Shown here in pieces: positions 34,695-42,988 of a DNA stretch of 64,000 nucleotides. Within the stretch, counting starts at the first letter, position 1. Each line of letters opens with the position of its first letter. The position numbers and the translations under genes are program-made. Below the pieces are notes generated by a model. That model was not told the origin of the DNA. It did no database searches and was given only the letters and a program-made list of their open reading frames with translations. Source of the stretch: Candidatus Electrothrix communis. Lineage in GTDB: Bacteria > Desulfobacterota > Desulfobulbia > Desulfobulbales > Desulfobulbaceae. Location: positions 4,231,501 to 4,295,500 of the forward strand of contig CP130629.1 in NCBI GenBank assembly GCA_030644725.1, read 5' to 3'.

Positions 34695-36305
34695 ATGAGC
34701 TTTAAGAGACGAGTGTATCCGGCAGCAGTTTCTGTCATTTTCCTGCTTTTTCTCCTCTTGCCCTTTTGCCTGTTTATGGTGGGCCCGCGTAAAGAAATTT
34801 CAGAAGCGGAAAAACGAAAGCTTGCCGTTTTTCCCGAGATAGTCCCGACCATGACCGGATTGGCTGAATTCCCGAAGAAATTTGATGCATTTTACAGGGA
34901 TCATTTCGGGTTGCGTGATAACCTCATCAGATTATATAATATTATTTCTCTGAAGGTCTTTCAGGTATCACCTTCTGATCTTGTTCTTAAAGGAAGGCAA
35001 GGCTGGTTTTTTTATATTTCCGAAGGAGTGTTTGAAGATTTTAACGGGATGCAGCAGAGCGATCAGGTATCCCTTGAGAAACATGCCGCGACGCTGATTG
35101 ATCGGCGGGATTGGTTTGCCCGTCTTGGTGTGAGGTATCTTTTTGTTCCGGTTCCTAATAAAATTTCTATCTATGATGAATATCTTCCTGACAGAATACA
35201 AGGTGGCAGGGGAACGACTTTTTATGAGCAGTTTACCTCCTTTTTAGAGCGAGACCTGCATTTTGAAAATTTTGTAAATCTTTACCCTGTATTACGAGAG
35301 AATAAACAGGGGGAGCAGCTTTACTTTAAGACCGATACCCATTGGAGTAATGCCGGAGCCTTACTGGCCTTTCATCAGATTATGAAGCGATGTTCCGATT
35401 GGTTTCCTGAGGGAATAGAGTACATGGCTGATAAGGAGGTGGTTCGGGAAAATGTACAGTTTTCTGGTGATCTGTCTCGACTTATGCATCAGGAAAAGAC
35501 GGTGAGTGAGTACGTGGATGTTGTGAGTGTTGCAGCGCCCTGCGCTCAAAAGAGAAATATTCATCCCTCTCCGGCCTCGCAATATGTGCAGGGAGCGGAT
35601 GTTCCTGCTTCGAGACTGCCTACTGAAAACGGCTGTTCAGAGAAAAAACTGACCGCTCTTGTTGTGCATGATTCATTCGGTAGACCTCTCCATCGATATT
35701 TTAATGAACGTTTCAAGAAGGTTATTTATTCTCAATTTATTAAGTTGGATAAGCTTCAGGACTTGATTCTTCAGGAGCGGCCTGATATCGTTATTGAAAT
35801 ATGGGTTGCTAGAAATCTCGGCCGAGCACTTACCCCGAATCCAGCTGAATGGACGAGCAAAGTACTTGAGGGACAATATGCGGCGTCCGAGACAGTACGC
35901 ATGCGGATAGACGAGTCACTGGATCTGCAAAGAATCTCCTTGCGTAACGATGTCAGTTTGGAACGCCATGCTGATGGATTGCTGATCCAAGCACTTGGTG
36001 ACGATCCGTTTTTTGTTCTGCCGTTTACTCCGCCGAAAACAGCTGAACGTTATTTGGTTGAGGTTGTTCTGGACAGTCCACAGGACACGATATTTGCCCT
36101 GTATTTTACCACTGGAGAAAATATCAGGGATATAGTGCCGCACCAAGTGGTGGAGCAGAAAATACATAAGGGGAGAAATCGGTTTTTCCTTCGCTTGCCT
36201 CATCCAGACGTTCGTGGGTTACTTCGTCTTGATCCCGGCAAGACGGCAGGCAACTATCTCCTTCATTCGCTGACAGTGAAGGCTGTTATAGGGCAGAGAG
36301 AGTAG
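34695..36305 (+). CDS. AlgJ/AlgX-like periplasmic O-acetyltransferase (DHHW/SGNH type)
   Basis: This 536-residue protein has one N-terminal membrane anchor (residues about 10-30). The DxHW catalytic signature appears in YFKTDTHWSNAGALLAFHQI near 215, and the nucleophile region in VVHDSFGRPLHRYF near 320. The arrangement matches alginate/peptidoglycan acetyltransferases that receive acetyl from an MBOAT. The ATG at 34695 is preferred; a longer frame reaches back into the MBOAT gene without signal-peptide logic. A C-terminal beta-rich region of about 130 residues may bind carbohydrate. It lies four bases after its MBOAT partner. Confidence 0.82.
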   Translation: MSFKRRVYPAAVSVIFLLFLLLPFCLFMVGPRKEISEAEKRKLAVFPEIVPTMTGLAEFPKKFDAFYRDHFGLRDNLIRLYNIISLKVFQVSPSDLVLKGRQGWFFYISEGVFEDFNGMQQSDQVSLEKHAATLIDRRDWFARLGVRYLFVPVPNKISIYDEYLPDRIQGGRGTTFYEQFTSFLERDLHFENFVNLYPVLRENKQGEQLYFKTDTHWSNAGALLAFHQIMKRCSDWFPEGIEYMADKEVVRENVQFSGDLSRLMHQEKTVSEYVDVVSVAAPCAQKRNIHPSPASQYVQGADVPASRLPTENGCSEKKLTALVVHDSFGRPLHRYFNERFKKVIYSQFIKLDKLQDLILQERPDIVIEIWVARNLGRALTPNPAEWTSKVLEGQYAASETVRMRIDESLDLQRISLRNDVSLERHADGLLIQALGDDPFFVLPFTPPKTAERYLVEVVLDSPQDTIFALYFTTGENIRDIVPHQVVEQKIHKGRNRFFLRLPHPDVRGLLRLDPGKTAGNYLLHSLTVKAVIGQRE

Positions 36306-36461
36306 GTGTCTCCCACCTTCGGCCTTATTTTTTCGGCGTTAGATCGGTTGTTTTTACATGGTGTGAGGATCAGGGTGGTCATGGAGACTGTACCAAAAGA
36401 AGGGCTCCCTACTCATTAAACGTTCCGCTGTAAAGCGGCCTCATAAATTTTTAAGGAAGTA

Positions 36462-37451
36462 ATGAGAATGAAAGTACTTGTAACAGGCGGGACCGGCTTT
36501 ACCGGTAAGGCTCTGGTTAAACGGTTGATTGATGAAGGCCACGAGGTCGTGAGCCTGGATTACCAGGAAGGGTTAAAAACCGACGAGATTCGTTCCTGGG
36601 GTGCCAAGGTGGTCATCGGCACGGTGACTGATTCTGCGGTTGTTAAGGAATGTATGGAAGGCGTTGATGTTGTCCAGCATCTTGCCGCAGCTTTCCGGGA
36701 GCTGGATGTTCCTAACAGCTATTATGATGAGGTGAATATGGGCGGCACCAAGATCGTGCTTGCGTCCGCCCTGGAACATAAGGTCAAGAAGTTTGTTTAC
36801 TGCTCCACCTGCGGTGTGCATGGGAATGTGGATCATCCGCCAGCAGCTGAGGACGCGCCCATCCAACCCGGTGATTACTACCAGCAGACCAAGTATGATG
36901 CTGAGCCTGTTGTCAACGAGTACTGTAAACATGGAATGGATACCACTATTATTCGCCCAGCTGCTATCTATGGTCCTGGTGACCCGGAGCGTTTTCAGAT
37001 GATTTTTAGGCGGGTCAGCAAGGGCAGCTTCCCCATGTTTGGCTCTGGAAAGACCCTCTATCACCCCTTGTATATTGACAATCTTGTGGATGCCCTGATG
37101 TTGGCTATGGAGCCGGGGAAAGGGGTGGGAGAGGCCTATCTTATTGCTGATGAGGAATATGTCACCATTGAAACCCTGGTTCGTAAGACCGGCACAGCCT
37201 TAGGGGTGGATGTTGATGTGCCCCATTACCCCATTATGCCCCTGGTCATTGCCGGTCATATCTGTGAAAAGGTCTGCAAGCCCTTTAAGATCACGCCGCC
37301 TATCTTCCCGCGCCGGGTGGATTGGTTCCGCCAGAATCGGGCCTTTGATATCAGCCAGGCAAAACGGGATCTTGGGTATGACCCCAAGGTTGATCTGGAT
37401 GAAGGCTTGAAACGGACCGGTGATTGGTATCGGGCGGAGGGGTATATTTAG
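36462..37451 (+). CDS. NAD(P)-dependent epimerase/dehydratase (extended SDR)
   Basis: This 329-residue Rossmann enzyme has the dinucleotide loop KVLVTGGTGFTGKALVKRL at the start, the serine in VYCSTCGVHGNVD and the catalytic pair in YYQQTKYDAEPVV (YxxxK). RPAAIYGPGDPERFQMIF and the later PLYIDNLVDALMLAM are typical of sugar-nucleotide epimerases and 3-beta-HSD-like relatives. AAGGAAGT precedes the ATG; a second ATG is two codons later. It lies 156 bases after the acetylation genes and may feed them, but the substrate is unknown. Confidence 0.88.
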   Translation: MRMKVLVTGGTGFTGKALVKRLIDEGHEVVSLDYQEGLKTDEIRSWGAKVVIGTVTDSAVVKECMEGVDVVQHLAAAFRELDVPNSYYDEVNMGGTKIVLASALEHKVKKFVYCSTCGVHGNVDHPPAAEDAPIQPGDYYQQTKYDAEPVVNEYCKHGMDTTIIRPAAIYGPGDPERFQMIFRRVSKGSFPMFGSGKTLYHPLYIDNLVDALMLAMEPGKGVGEAYLIADEEYVTIETLVRKTGTALGVDVDVPHYPIMPLVIAGHICEKVCKPFKITPPIFPRRVDWFRQNRAFDISQAKRDLGYDPKVDLDEGLKRTGDWYRAEGYI

Positions 37452-37475
37452 CCCGCCGGTTTTTCTGCATTTTAT

Positions 37476-37496
37476 GCTCGGGGGCTTACCCCGAGC
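37476..37496. terminator. GC-rich hairpin after the epimerase gene
   Basis: GCTCGGGG at 37476-37483 pairs with CCCCGAGC at 37489-37496 around a five-base loop. There is no T-run, so it may be a Rho-type stop or transcript stabiliser. The rest of 37452-37693 shows no gene; TTGATT...TATCTT near 37600 is a weak promoter candidate for the hemerythrin gene. Confidence 0.35.
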
Positions 37497-37693
37497 TGGC
37501 TCGCCTCCTCTCCTTTCCTCTGTTTCCCGACAGTCTATGCAGCCTCCTCGATCAAAGGTTCCTGGGGAGGATTGGCGTTACCTAAAGAATATTTCATTGA
37601 TTTTTCGGAAAATGATCTGTTATCTTATAGTATAAAGCAGTTTCCTTTCTGTGTAGCTTCCTTACCGTCAACATACAACCAGAGAAGGTTAAC

Positions 37694-38347
37694 GTGATGA
37701 GTATTGTTCGCCCGATTTTTGATGCCTATCGTGACTGGTATAAACCTGAATGGCTGTACCAGTCAATGCCATTTTTATACATAAGTTCCGGTGTGCTCGC
37801 TATTGCCCGGTTACGTAACGAAATGGGTCTATTCAGCGGTGGTATACTGATTATGACGAGTGCAGTTGTTCTGAGTCAACGATATAGCTACAGGCGACAG
37901 AGAGCGCAAGAAGAGGCGGAAAATGAGGAGGAAAATAGAGAATTCAAAGTATTGGGAACGCTTGTCTGGCGTTCATCCTTCAACTGTGGCAACAAGCTTA
38001 TTGACGGCCAGCATCAATCCCTTTTTCGTGCAGCAAACAAGATTACTGAAGCGATTATAGATGATGCGCAGGAAATAGATTACGATACAATCTTGCTCAA
38101 ACTTTTGGGGGAGATCCAGAGGCATTTCAGGGATGAAGAGAAGTTTCTGGATGCAATGGTCCCGGAAATAGCCCCCCTACACAAGGATACTCATCGGAAA
38201 CTGCTCAGTCAGATTATGTCGTTCGTCAACGGTATACGTGAGGAGGAGGCAACCTCGCGTGAGCTGGTCAGGTTTCTTATAGTTGACGTGATCGCCAATC
38301 ATATTATGAAGGAAGATCTCAAGTGGCAGGAGAAGCTGAACAGTTGA
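37694..38347 (+). CDS. Membrane-anchored bacteriohemerythrin
   Basis: This is a 217-residue protein. Residues about 23-62 hold two short hydrophobic segments, followed by a charged linker (RRQRAQEEAENEEENRE). The C-terminal four-helix hemerythrin domain shows the diiron ligand pattern LIDGQHQSLFRAANKI, IQRHFRDEEKFLDAM, then HKDTHRKLLSQ and VIANHIMKED. Such proteins bind oxygen reversibly and may store or sense it. The ATG at 37694 is followed by a second at 37697. A GTAGGAGGG/CCCTCCTAC hairpin (38354-38391) lies just downstream. Confidence 0.88.
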   Translation: MMSIVRPIFDAYRDWYKPEWLYQSMPFLYISSGVLAIARLRNEMGLFSGGILIMTSAVVLSQRYSYRRQRAQEEAENEEENREFKVLGTLVWRSSFNCGNKLIDGQHQSLFRAANKITEAIIDDAQEIDYDTILLKLLGEIQRHFRDEEKFLDAMVPEIAPLHKDTHRKLLSQIMSFVNGIREEEATSRELVRFLIVDVIANHIMKEDLKWQEKLNS

Positions 38348-38353
38348 TGAGAA

Positions 38354-38391
38354 GTAGGAGGGGGTTATTTCTTTTCTGTTATCCCTCCTAC
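38354..38391. other. Hairpin downstream of the hemerythrin gene
   Basis: GTAGGAGGG at 38354-38362 pairs with CCCTCCTAC at 38383-38391 with a pyrimidine-rich loop and no T-tail. Downstream, TTGACA at 38419-38424 with TACGCT 17 bases later is a weak candidate promoter for the membrane/NB-ARC locus. Confidence 0.35.
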
Positions 38392-38508
38392 ACCGAATTT
38401 TCCCGCCGACATTCTCCCTTGACAAATCCCTTCTCTCACTCTACGCTATAAGCCTTATTTTTCCCGTACTTATCCGAAGCAATTTGCCTTGAATAGAGGA
38501 GCGCAATC

Positions 38509-38766
38509 ATGAGTCTTCCAGACTTTGGAAAGATATCCCGATACCTTACCCACCCGCTGGTTTTGATTGGTTTTGTATTTATGCTGATCTTTGGGATTCA
38601 CGAAACGCTTATCAGTTCAGGGTTGCTCTCACAGGTCGATTCGAGTGGGAGCGGCGAGATTATCAAGCTGTTTCTTCATTACGGCTTCTGGCTGGGGCTG
38701 ATATTGGCAGTACTGGGCTTCGGTCTTGCCTTCTGGAAGAGCTGGATCGAAAAAAAAAAGCCCTGA
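38509..38766 (+). CDS. Two-helix membrane protein, N-terminal part of an NB-ARC NTPase
   Basis: This frame of 85 residues has two membrane helices, LVLIGFVFMLIFGIHETLI and LHYGFWLGLILAVLGFGLAFW, then WIEKKKP and a stop at 38764-38766. The lysine codons form an A10-G run. Directly after it, the -1 frame runs on without a stop into an NB-ARC domain. I therefore think this is the membrane-effector end of that protein, which could also be made alone as a short product. AGGAG lies about eight bases before the ATG. Alone, the family is not recognisable. Confidence 0.7.
   Translation: MSLPDFGKISRYLTHPLVLIGFVFMLIFGIHETLISSGLLSQVDSSGSGEIIKLFLHYGFWLGLILAVLGFGLAFWKSWIEKKKP
38749..38760 (+). promoter_or_regulatory. 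Slippery A10-G run: candidate -1 frameshift or transcript-slippage site
   Basis: In the reading frame of the membrane protein the codons are GAA AAA AAA AAG, containing A-AAA-AAG, the classical slippery heptamer known from dnaX. A -1 slip continues as GCC CTG ACG into the NB-ARC frame. Ten consecutive A residues would also allow RNA polymerase slippage. I found no ATG, GTG or TTG in the NB-ARC frame before its P-loop, so the domain needs this shift, unless one A is missing from the assembly. Confidence 0.5.
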
Positions 38767-40061
38767 CGATTGAGCCGGACAAACCCATCCAAGTTGAGGT
38801 TCTTCAGAAGCCTGCTCCATCAACTATCGCTCCTCCCCGCTCCAATCTCCCACAACAGTCCCTCTTTTTCGGTCGCACCAAGGAGCTGACCAAGGTAGCC
38901 GAGGCTATTTCGCCCGAGGCCAGAACTTGGGGTGCCCTGATCGACGGACCGGGCGGCATCGGCAAAACTGCCCTTGCCATTCGAGCCGGACACGACGCGC
39001 CTGCCGAGCATTTTGAGCGCAAGATCTTCCTTTCTGCCAAGGTGCGGGAGCTGCAACCGGCGGGTGAACAGCCTCTGGATGACTTCTCACTCCGTGACTA
39101 TCTGAGCCTGCTGGCCGAGCTGGCCCGTGAACTGGATGCAGAAGAGGCGGCCAGGGCCGAACCAGATGAGCGGGCCAAGGCCGTGCATCGTGCCCTGAAC
39201 GGAAAGCGCATTCTGCTGATTATTGACAACCTGGAAACCTTTTCCGAGGCTGAGCGCATCCGGCTCTATCAGTTCCTATCCCGCTTGCCTGGGGGCTGCA
39301 AGGCCGTGGTCACCAGTCGCCGTCGTGACGATATTGATGCCAGGGTCGTTCGTCTTGATCGCCTGGAACGACAGGATGCCCTGGACCTGCTGACTGCCCT
39401 GGCCGAAGACAACCGCCACCTGCGCAAGGCCACAGAGGAGGAACAGGATATGCTGTATGGGGTCACCAACGGCAATCCTCTGCTCCTGCGCTGGACAGCA
39501 GGCCAGCTGGGTCGCCAGGGCAGCCAATGCCGCACTGTTGCTGATGCCTGTGCCTTTCTGGAGAATGCGCCCAAGGGTAATGATCCGCTGGAATACGTGT
39601 TCGGTGATCTCCTGGATACCTTTACTCCCAATGAGACTGCCGTGCTGGCCGCTCTGGCCCATTTCAGTCATCCTGCCCCGGTGGAACAGCTTGCTGCGGT
39701 GGCAGGCATTGCGGAACAGGTATCCCGTACCGCCTTGGAGGATTTGAATGATCGCGCCCTGTTGGTGGGGGACGAGGAAGGGGAGAAATTCCTCCTGCCC
39801 AAGCTGGCTGCTGGCTTTATCCGCCGCAAGCGGGCTGAACAGATGGCTGAGAGCAGCTGCCGCCTCTGTGACCATGCCTTTGTTTTGGCTCTGGAGAACG
39901 GATACGACCAGCATGACCGCTTCCCCAAGCTGGAGACCCAGTGGCCCCTGCTGGCTGCGGCCCTGCCCTGCTTTGTTCAGGGGAGAATGACCGCCTCCAA
40001 CGTGTCTGCTTGGCGCTGGATACGTTCCTGCATTTTTCCGGTCGATGGGATGACTGGCTGA
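38760..40061 (+). pseudogene. NB-ARC (STAND) NTPase domain, frame entered by -1 shift
   Basis: From 38760 this frame has no stop for 433 codons. It shows SLFFGRTKELTKVAEAI (start of NB-ARC), Walker A DGPGGIGKTALAI at about 38944-38980, Walker B RILLIIDNLETFS near 39208, CKAVVTSRRRDD and NGNPLLLRWTAGQLG, ending with a winged-helix-like region (LAALAHFSHPAPVEQLAAVA). The first usable start, GTG 39042, is already past the P-loop. At 40061 the frame stops with an unnatural tail; the true continuation is the -1 frame entered at the GGGG of 39980-39983. It is either a decayed gene, a phase-variable gene, or two assembly errors. Confidence 0.75.
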
Positions 40062-40756
40062 CCCTCTGTCAGCAGGGCGAAGAAAAGGCCGTGGCTGCCA
40101 AAGACAGTCATAATGCGGGCTGGCGGGCATATCATGCAGGCTGGGTTTACTACTTGCGCGGACAAGTCAACAAGGTCTTGGCCTGTGCCGACCGCTGTAC
40201 CGGGCATTGGGCCGAGGCTGGGGCGTTGGAACGGGCCACTGCTATCCAGCTCTGCGGCCTGGGGCATCGATTAGAGAAAGATTATCCGGCCAGCCTTACT
40301 GCCTATCAGAAAGTACTTGCCTTCTTCCAGACCATAGCACTAGAGAGTGAGGTTGTGGCTATCGTCTTGAATGCCGTGGCTGGGATAGAGAAGGAGCAGG
40401 GCGATCTTGCTGCTGCTGAACGGGATTACAAGGAGGGCCTGCGGGTTGCCAAGAAGGTAAAATATCAGGAAGGAGTTGCCATGTGTACCGGCAATCTGGC
40501 CGAGCTTGCCCTTGCTAAGGAGGATTGGCGCAAGGCTGAAGAGCTGGCGCGGCAGGCCCTTCCACTTTCGGAAGAGGTCGGGCGGCAGGAACTGATTGCT
40601 GCGGATTGCCGCTATCTCGCCACTGCCTTAGCCCGGCAGGGCAGGGAGAAGGAAGGGCTGGACTATGCCCGCCGCGCTGTGGAGATTTTTACCCATCTGC
40701 GCCAGCCGGATGAGCTGAAAAAGGCCCAGGCCGCTTTGCAGGAGTGCGGGGGATGA
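39984..40756 (+). pseudogene. TPR sensor part of the NB-ARC protein, third reading frame
   Basis: If the G4 run at 39980-39983 is read as G5, the NB-ARC frame continues as QGENDRLQRVCLALDTFLHF into about 255 residues of helical repeats. Tetratricopeptide units are visible: AYHAGWVYYLRGQ, LCGLGHRLEKDYPASLTAYQ, NAVAGIEKEQGDLAAAERDY, CTGNLAELALAKEDWRKAEE and CRYLATALARQGREKEGLDY, spaced about 40 residues. This is the ligand-sensing end expected after an NB-ARC switch. The frame ends with ALQECGG. It lacks its own plausible start with a ribosome site, so it belongs to the upstream gene. Confidence 0.72.
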
Positions 40757-40845
40757 AAAGATTCATTTTACCACGTCACGCATAATGCATGAGAAAGATA
40801 CGCGGAATCAGTCAAGATCATAAGGAATGATAGAGAAAGTACACC

Positions 40846-41727
40846 ATGAAAACTCGTAACATCACCATTACCGGCTCAACCCTTTGCACCCTGCTCTGCC
40901 TCCTCCCCCTGCATCTTTTCGCCGCCTGCCCATCCACTACGGAAACAGAAGCACGAGCAGCCGCCTTCCTGCAAAATCGTCCCCTTGACCTCTACGCAAC
41001 CGAGCTCTCCTTGGCTGATGCCTATTGCGTCCAGGAAAAGTACGTGACCAAGCTGATCCCGCACTACGGCCAACCCATCGGTTATAAAATAGGTTTTACC
41101 GGCAAGGCCCTCCAGGAGCGTTTTCAGGTCAGCGAACCAGCCTTCGGCATCCTCCTGGAGAAGATGCTGCTGCCTGATGGCGCGAATTTTTCCCTTGCCT
41201 CAGCCTATCGTCCTGTGATTGAGCCTGATCTCGTCGTGACCATAAAAGACGAGGGCATTATGGCGGCACAGAACGAGCTGGAAGTGGCTGCCCATCTTGA
41301 TGAAGTACGTCCCTTTCTGGAGCTGCCAGCGATCCCTTTTCAGGAGGGAACCAAGCTGACCGGCACAACCCTGGTGGCCTGTAATATCGCGGCCCGTGCC
41401 GGTGTGTTGGGCACAGGAAGAAAGATTGCAGCGACCCCGGAATTCGTTCAGGCCCTTGCTGACATGGAAACCATCTTTACAGATGAGACAGGCGCAGTGC
41501 TGCAAAAGGCACCCGGCTCCAATCTGCTCGGTCATCCCCTCCGGGCGATGCTCTGGCTGATCAAGGAGCTTGGAGCACGCGGCGAAACCTTGCAAGCTGG
41601 CCAGCTCATCAGCCTAGGCGGCTTCGGCAAGCTGTTCCCACTCAAAGAACCGGGCAAGACCTACACTCTCACCTATACTGGCTTACCAGGAGGACCGCTC
41701 AGTACCTCTGTGCGGATCAGCGAATAA
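40846..41727 (+). CDS. Exported 2-keto-4-pentenoate hydratase-like (FAH superfamily) protein
   Basis: This is a 293-residue protein. A Sec signal peptide is clear: MKTR, a hydrophobic core LCTLLCLLPLHLF and cleavage near AAC. The mature part follows the MhpD/fumarylacetoacetate hydrolase fold: PIGYKIGFTGKALQERF, FGILLEKMLLPDG, VIEPDLVVTIKD with metal-ligand acidic residues, and NLLGHPLRAMLWLIKELGA. Family members hydrate 2-hydroxypentadienoate in the cytoplasm. A periplasmic or secreted member is unusual, and its substrate is unknown. The distance to rtcB is 18 bases, so co-transcription is possible. Confidence 0.82.
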   Translation: MKTRNITITGSTLCTLLCLLPLHLFAACPSTTETEARAAAFLQNRPLDLYATELSLADAYCVQEKYVTKLIPHYGQPIGYKIGFTGKALQERFQVSEPAFGILLEKMLLPDGANFSLASAYRPVIEPDLVVTIKDEGIMAAQNELEVAAHLDEVRPFLELPAIPFQEGTKLTGTTLVACNIAARAGVLGTGRKIAATPEFVQALADMETIFTDETGAVLQKAPGSNLLGHPLRAMLWLIKELGARGETLQAGQLISLGGFGKLFPLKEPGKTYTLTYTGLPGGPLSTSVRISE

Positions 41728-41745
41728 TTCAAGCAATCACGTTCT

Positions 41746-42930
41746 ATGAAAAAAGTTATCAGCACCGAAAACAAGCCTATCAAGCTCTGGCTCGACGATC
41801 TCGAAGTCGGAGCCCTTGAGCAGGCAAAGCATCTCGCCAATCTCCCTTTTGCCTTTCGTCATATCGCCCTCATGCCGGACGCGCATCAGGGCTACGGTAT
41901 GCCCATAGGCGGGGTGTTGGCTACAGAGGGCGTGGTGATTCCTAATGCTGTCGGTGTTGATATCGGCTGCGGAATGTGTGCCGTGCAAACCTCTGTGCAG
42001 GAGATCAAGCAGGATGCCCTGAAAAAGATCATGGGCGATGTTCGCAAGAGGATACCGGTCGGATTCAAGCATCATAAAAAGGCCCAGGACGAATCCTTCA
42101 TGCCCGATAGTTCCTCGGGCTGTCTTGACGAATTGAAAATTGTTCGCGGTGAATATCGTTCCGCACTCAAGCAATTGGGAACTTTGGGAGGAGGCAATCA
42201 TTTCCTTGAAATCCAGCAGGGGAGCGACGGCTTTGTCTGGCTGATGATTCATTCAGGGAGCCGTAATCTCGGCTATAAGGTGGCTCATCATTATAATAAA
42301 ATGGCCATTGCGTTGAACCGAAAATGGCATACCTCGGTGCCGGAAAAATGGCAGCTAGCTTTTCTTCCTCTCGACGGTCGGAAAGGGCAGGATTATCTCC
42401 GGGAGATGCAATACTGCGTTGATTTCGCCTTGGCCAACAGGCGGCTGATGATGCAACGGATGCAGGAGACCTTTGCCGAGGTGGTCGGTGATGTGGTTGG
42501 CGATGTCCGCTTTGAGGAAATGATCAACATCGCCCATAATTATGCGGCAATGGAGCATCATTTTAAAAAGGATGTGATGATCCACCGCAAGGGCGCGACC
42601 AGGGCCTATGCTGACCAGCTGGGAATTATTCCCGGCAGCCAAGGGACAGCGAGCTATATTGTGCAGGGCAGGGGAGAGCCGGAAAGCTTTATGTCCTGCT
42701 CACACGGGGCCGGGCGCAGGATGGGACGGAAGCAGGCCCAGAAGGAACTTGATCTTGCTGCGGAAAAAGAGCGGCTTGATGCCATCGGGGTGATCCACGG
42801 GATACGGAATACAAAGGATCTTGATGAGGCACCGGGTGCCTATAAGGATATCTCTCAGGTTATGGGTAACCAGAAGGATCTTGTTGATATTCAGGTTGAA
42901 TTGCGGCCTCTGGCGGTGATAAAAGGGTAG
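41746..42930 (+). CDS. rtcB: RNA-splicing ligase RtcB
   Basis: This 394-residue GTP- and manganese-dependent ligase joins 2',3'-cyclic-phosphate or 3'-phosphate RNA ends to 5'-hydroxyl ends, used in RNA repair. Motifs are MPDAHQGYGMPIGGVLA, GVDIGCGMCAVQT with the metal cysteine, LGGGNHFLEIQ, IHSGSRNLGYKVAHHYN and SCSHGAGRRMGRKQA, which contains the guanylated histidine. The sequence is shorter than the E. coli enzyme but complete in motifs. No archease or RtcA gene is adjacent. Its TAG stop lies inside a GTAGGGG repeat arm. Confidence 0.92.
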   Translation: MKKVISTENKPIKLWLDDLEVGALEQAKHLANLPFAFRHIALMPDAHQGYGMPIGGVLATEGVVIPNAVGVDIGCGMCAVQTSVQEIKQDALKKIMGDVRKRIPVGFKHHKKAQDESFMPDSSSGCLDELKIVRGEYRSALKQLGTLGGGNHFLEIQQGSDGFVWLMIHSGSRNLGYKVAHHYNKMAIALNRKWHTSVPEKWQLAFLPLDGRKGQDYLREMQYCVDFALANRRLMMQRMQETFAEVVGDVVGDVRFEEMINIAHNYAAMEHHFKKDVMIHRKGATRAYADQLGIIPGSQGTASYIVQGRGEPESFMSCSHGAGRRMGRKQAQKELDLAAEKERLDAIGVIHGIRNTKDLDEAPGAYKDISQVMGNQKDLVDIQVELRPLAVIKG

Positions 42931-42988
42931 GGGAGACCGGCTGGTCGCCCCTTGTATTAATGACAGGGCAACTGCCGGTTGCCCCTAC
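42927..42988. repeat. MITE-like inverted repeat carrying the stop codons of rtcB and pyrC
   Basis: The left unit starts GTAGGGGAGACCGGC (42927) and closes GTCGCCCC. The right unit is the same kind inverted, GGGCAACTGCCGG to CCCCTAC (42988). The outer arms GTAGGGG/CCCCTAC are perfect inverted copies. The TAG of rtcB (42928-42930) and the TAG of pyrC (42985-42987 on the minus strand) both fall in these arms. It belongs with the units at 21627-21770. As a hairpin between convergent genes it may also limit read-through. Confidence 0.65.
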
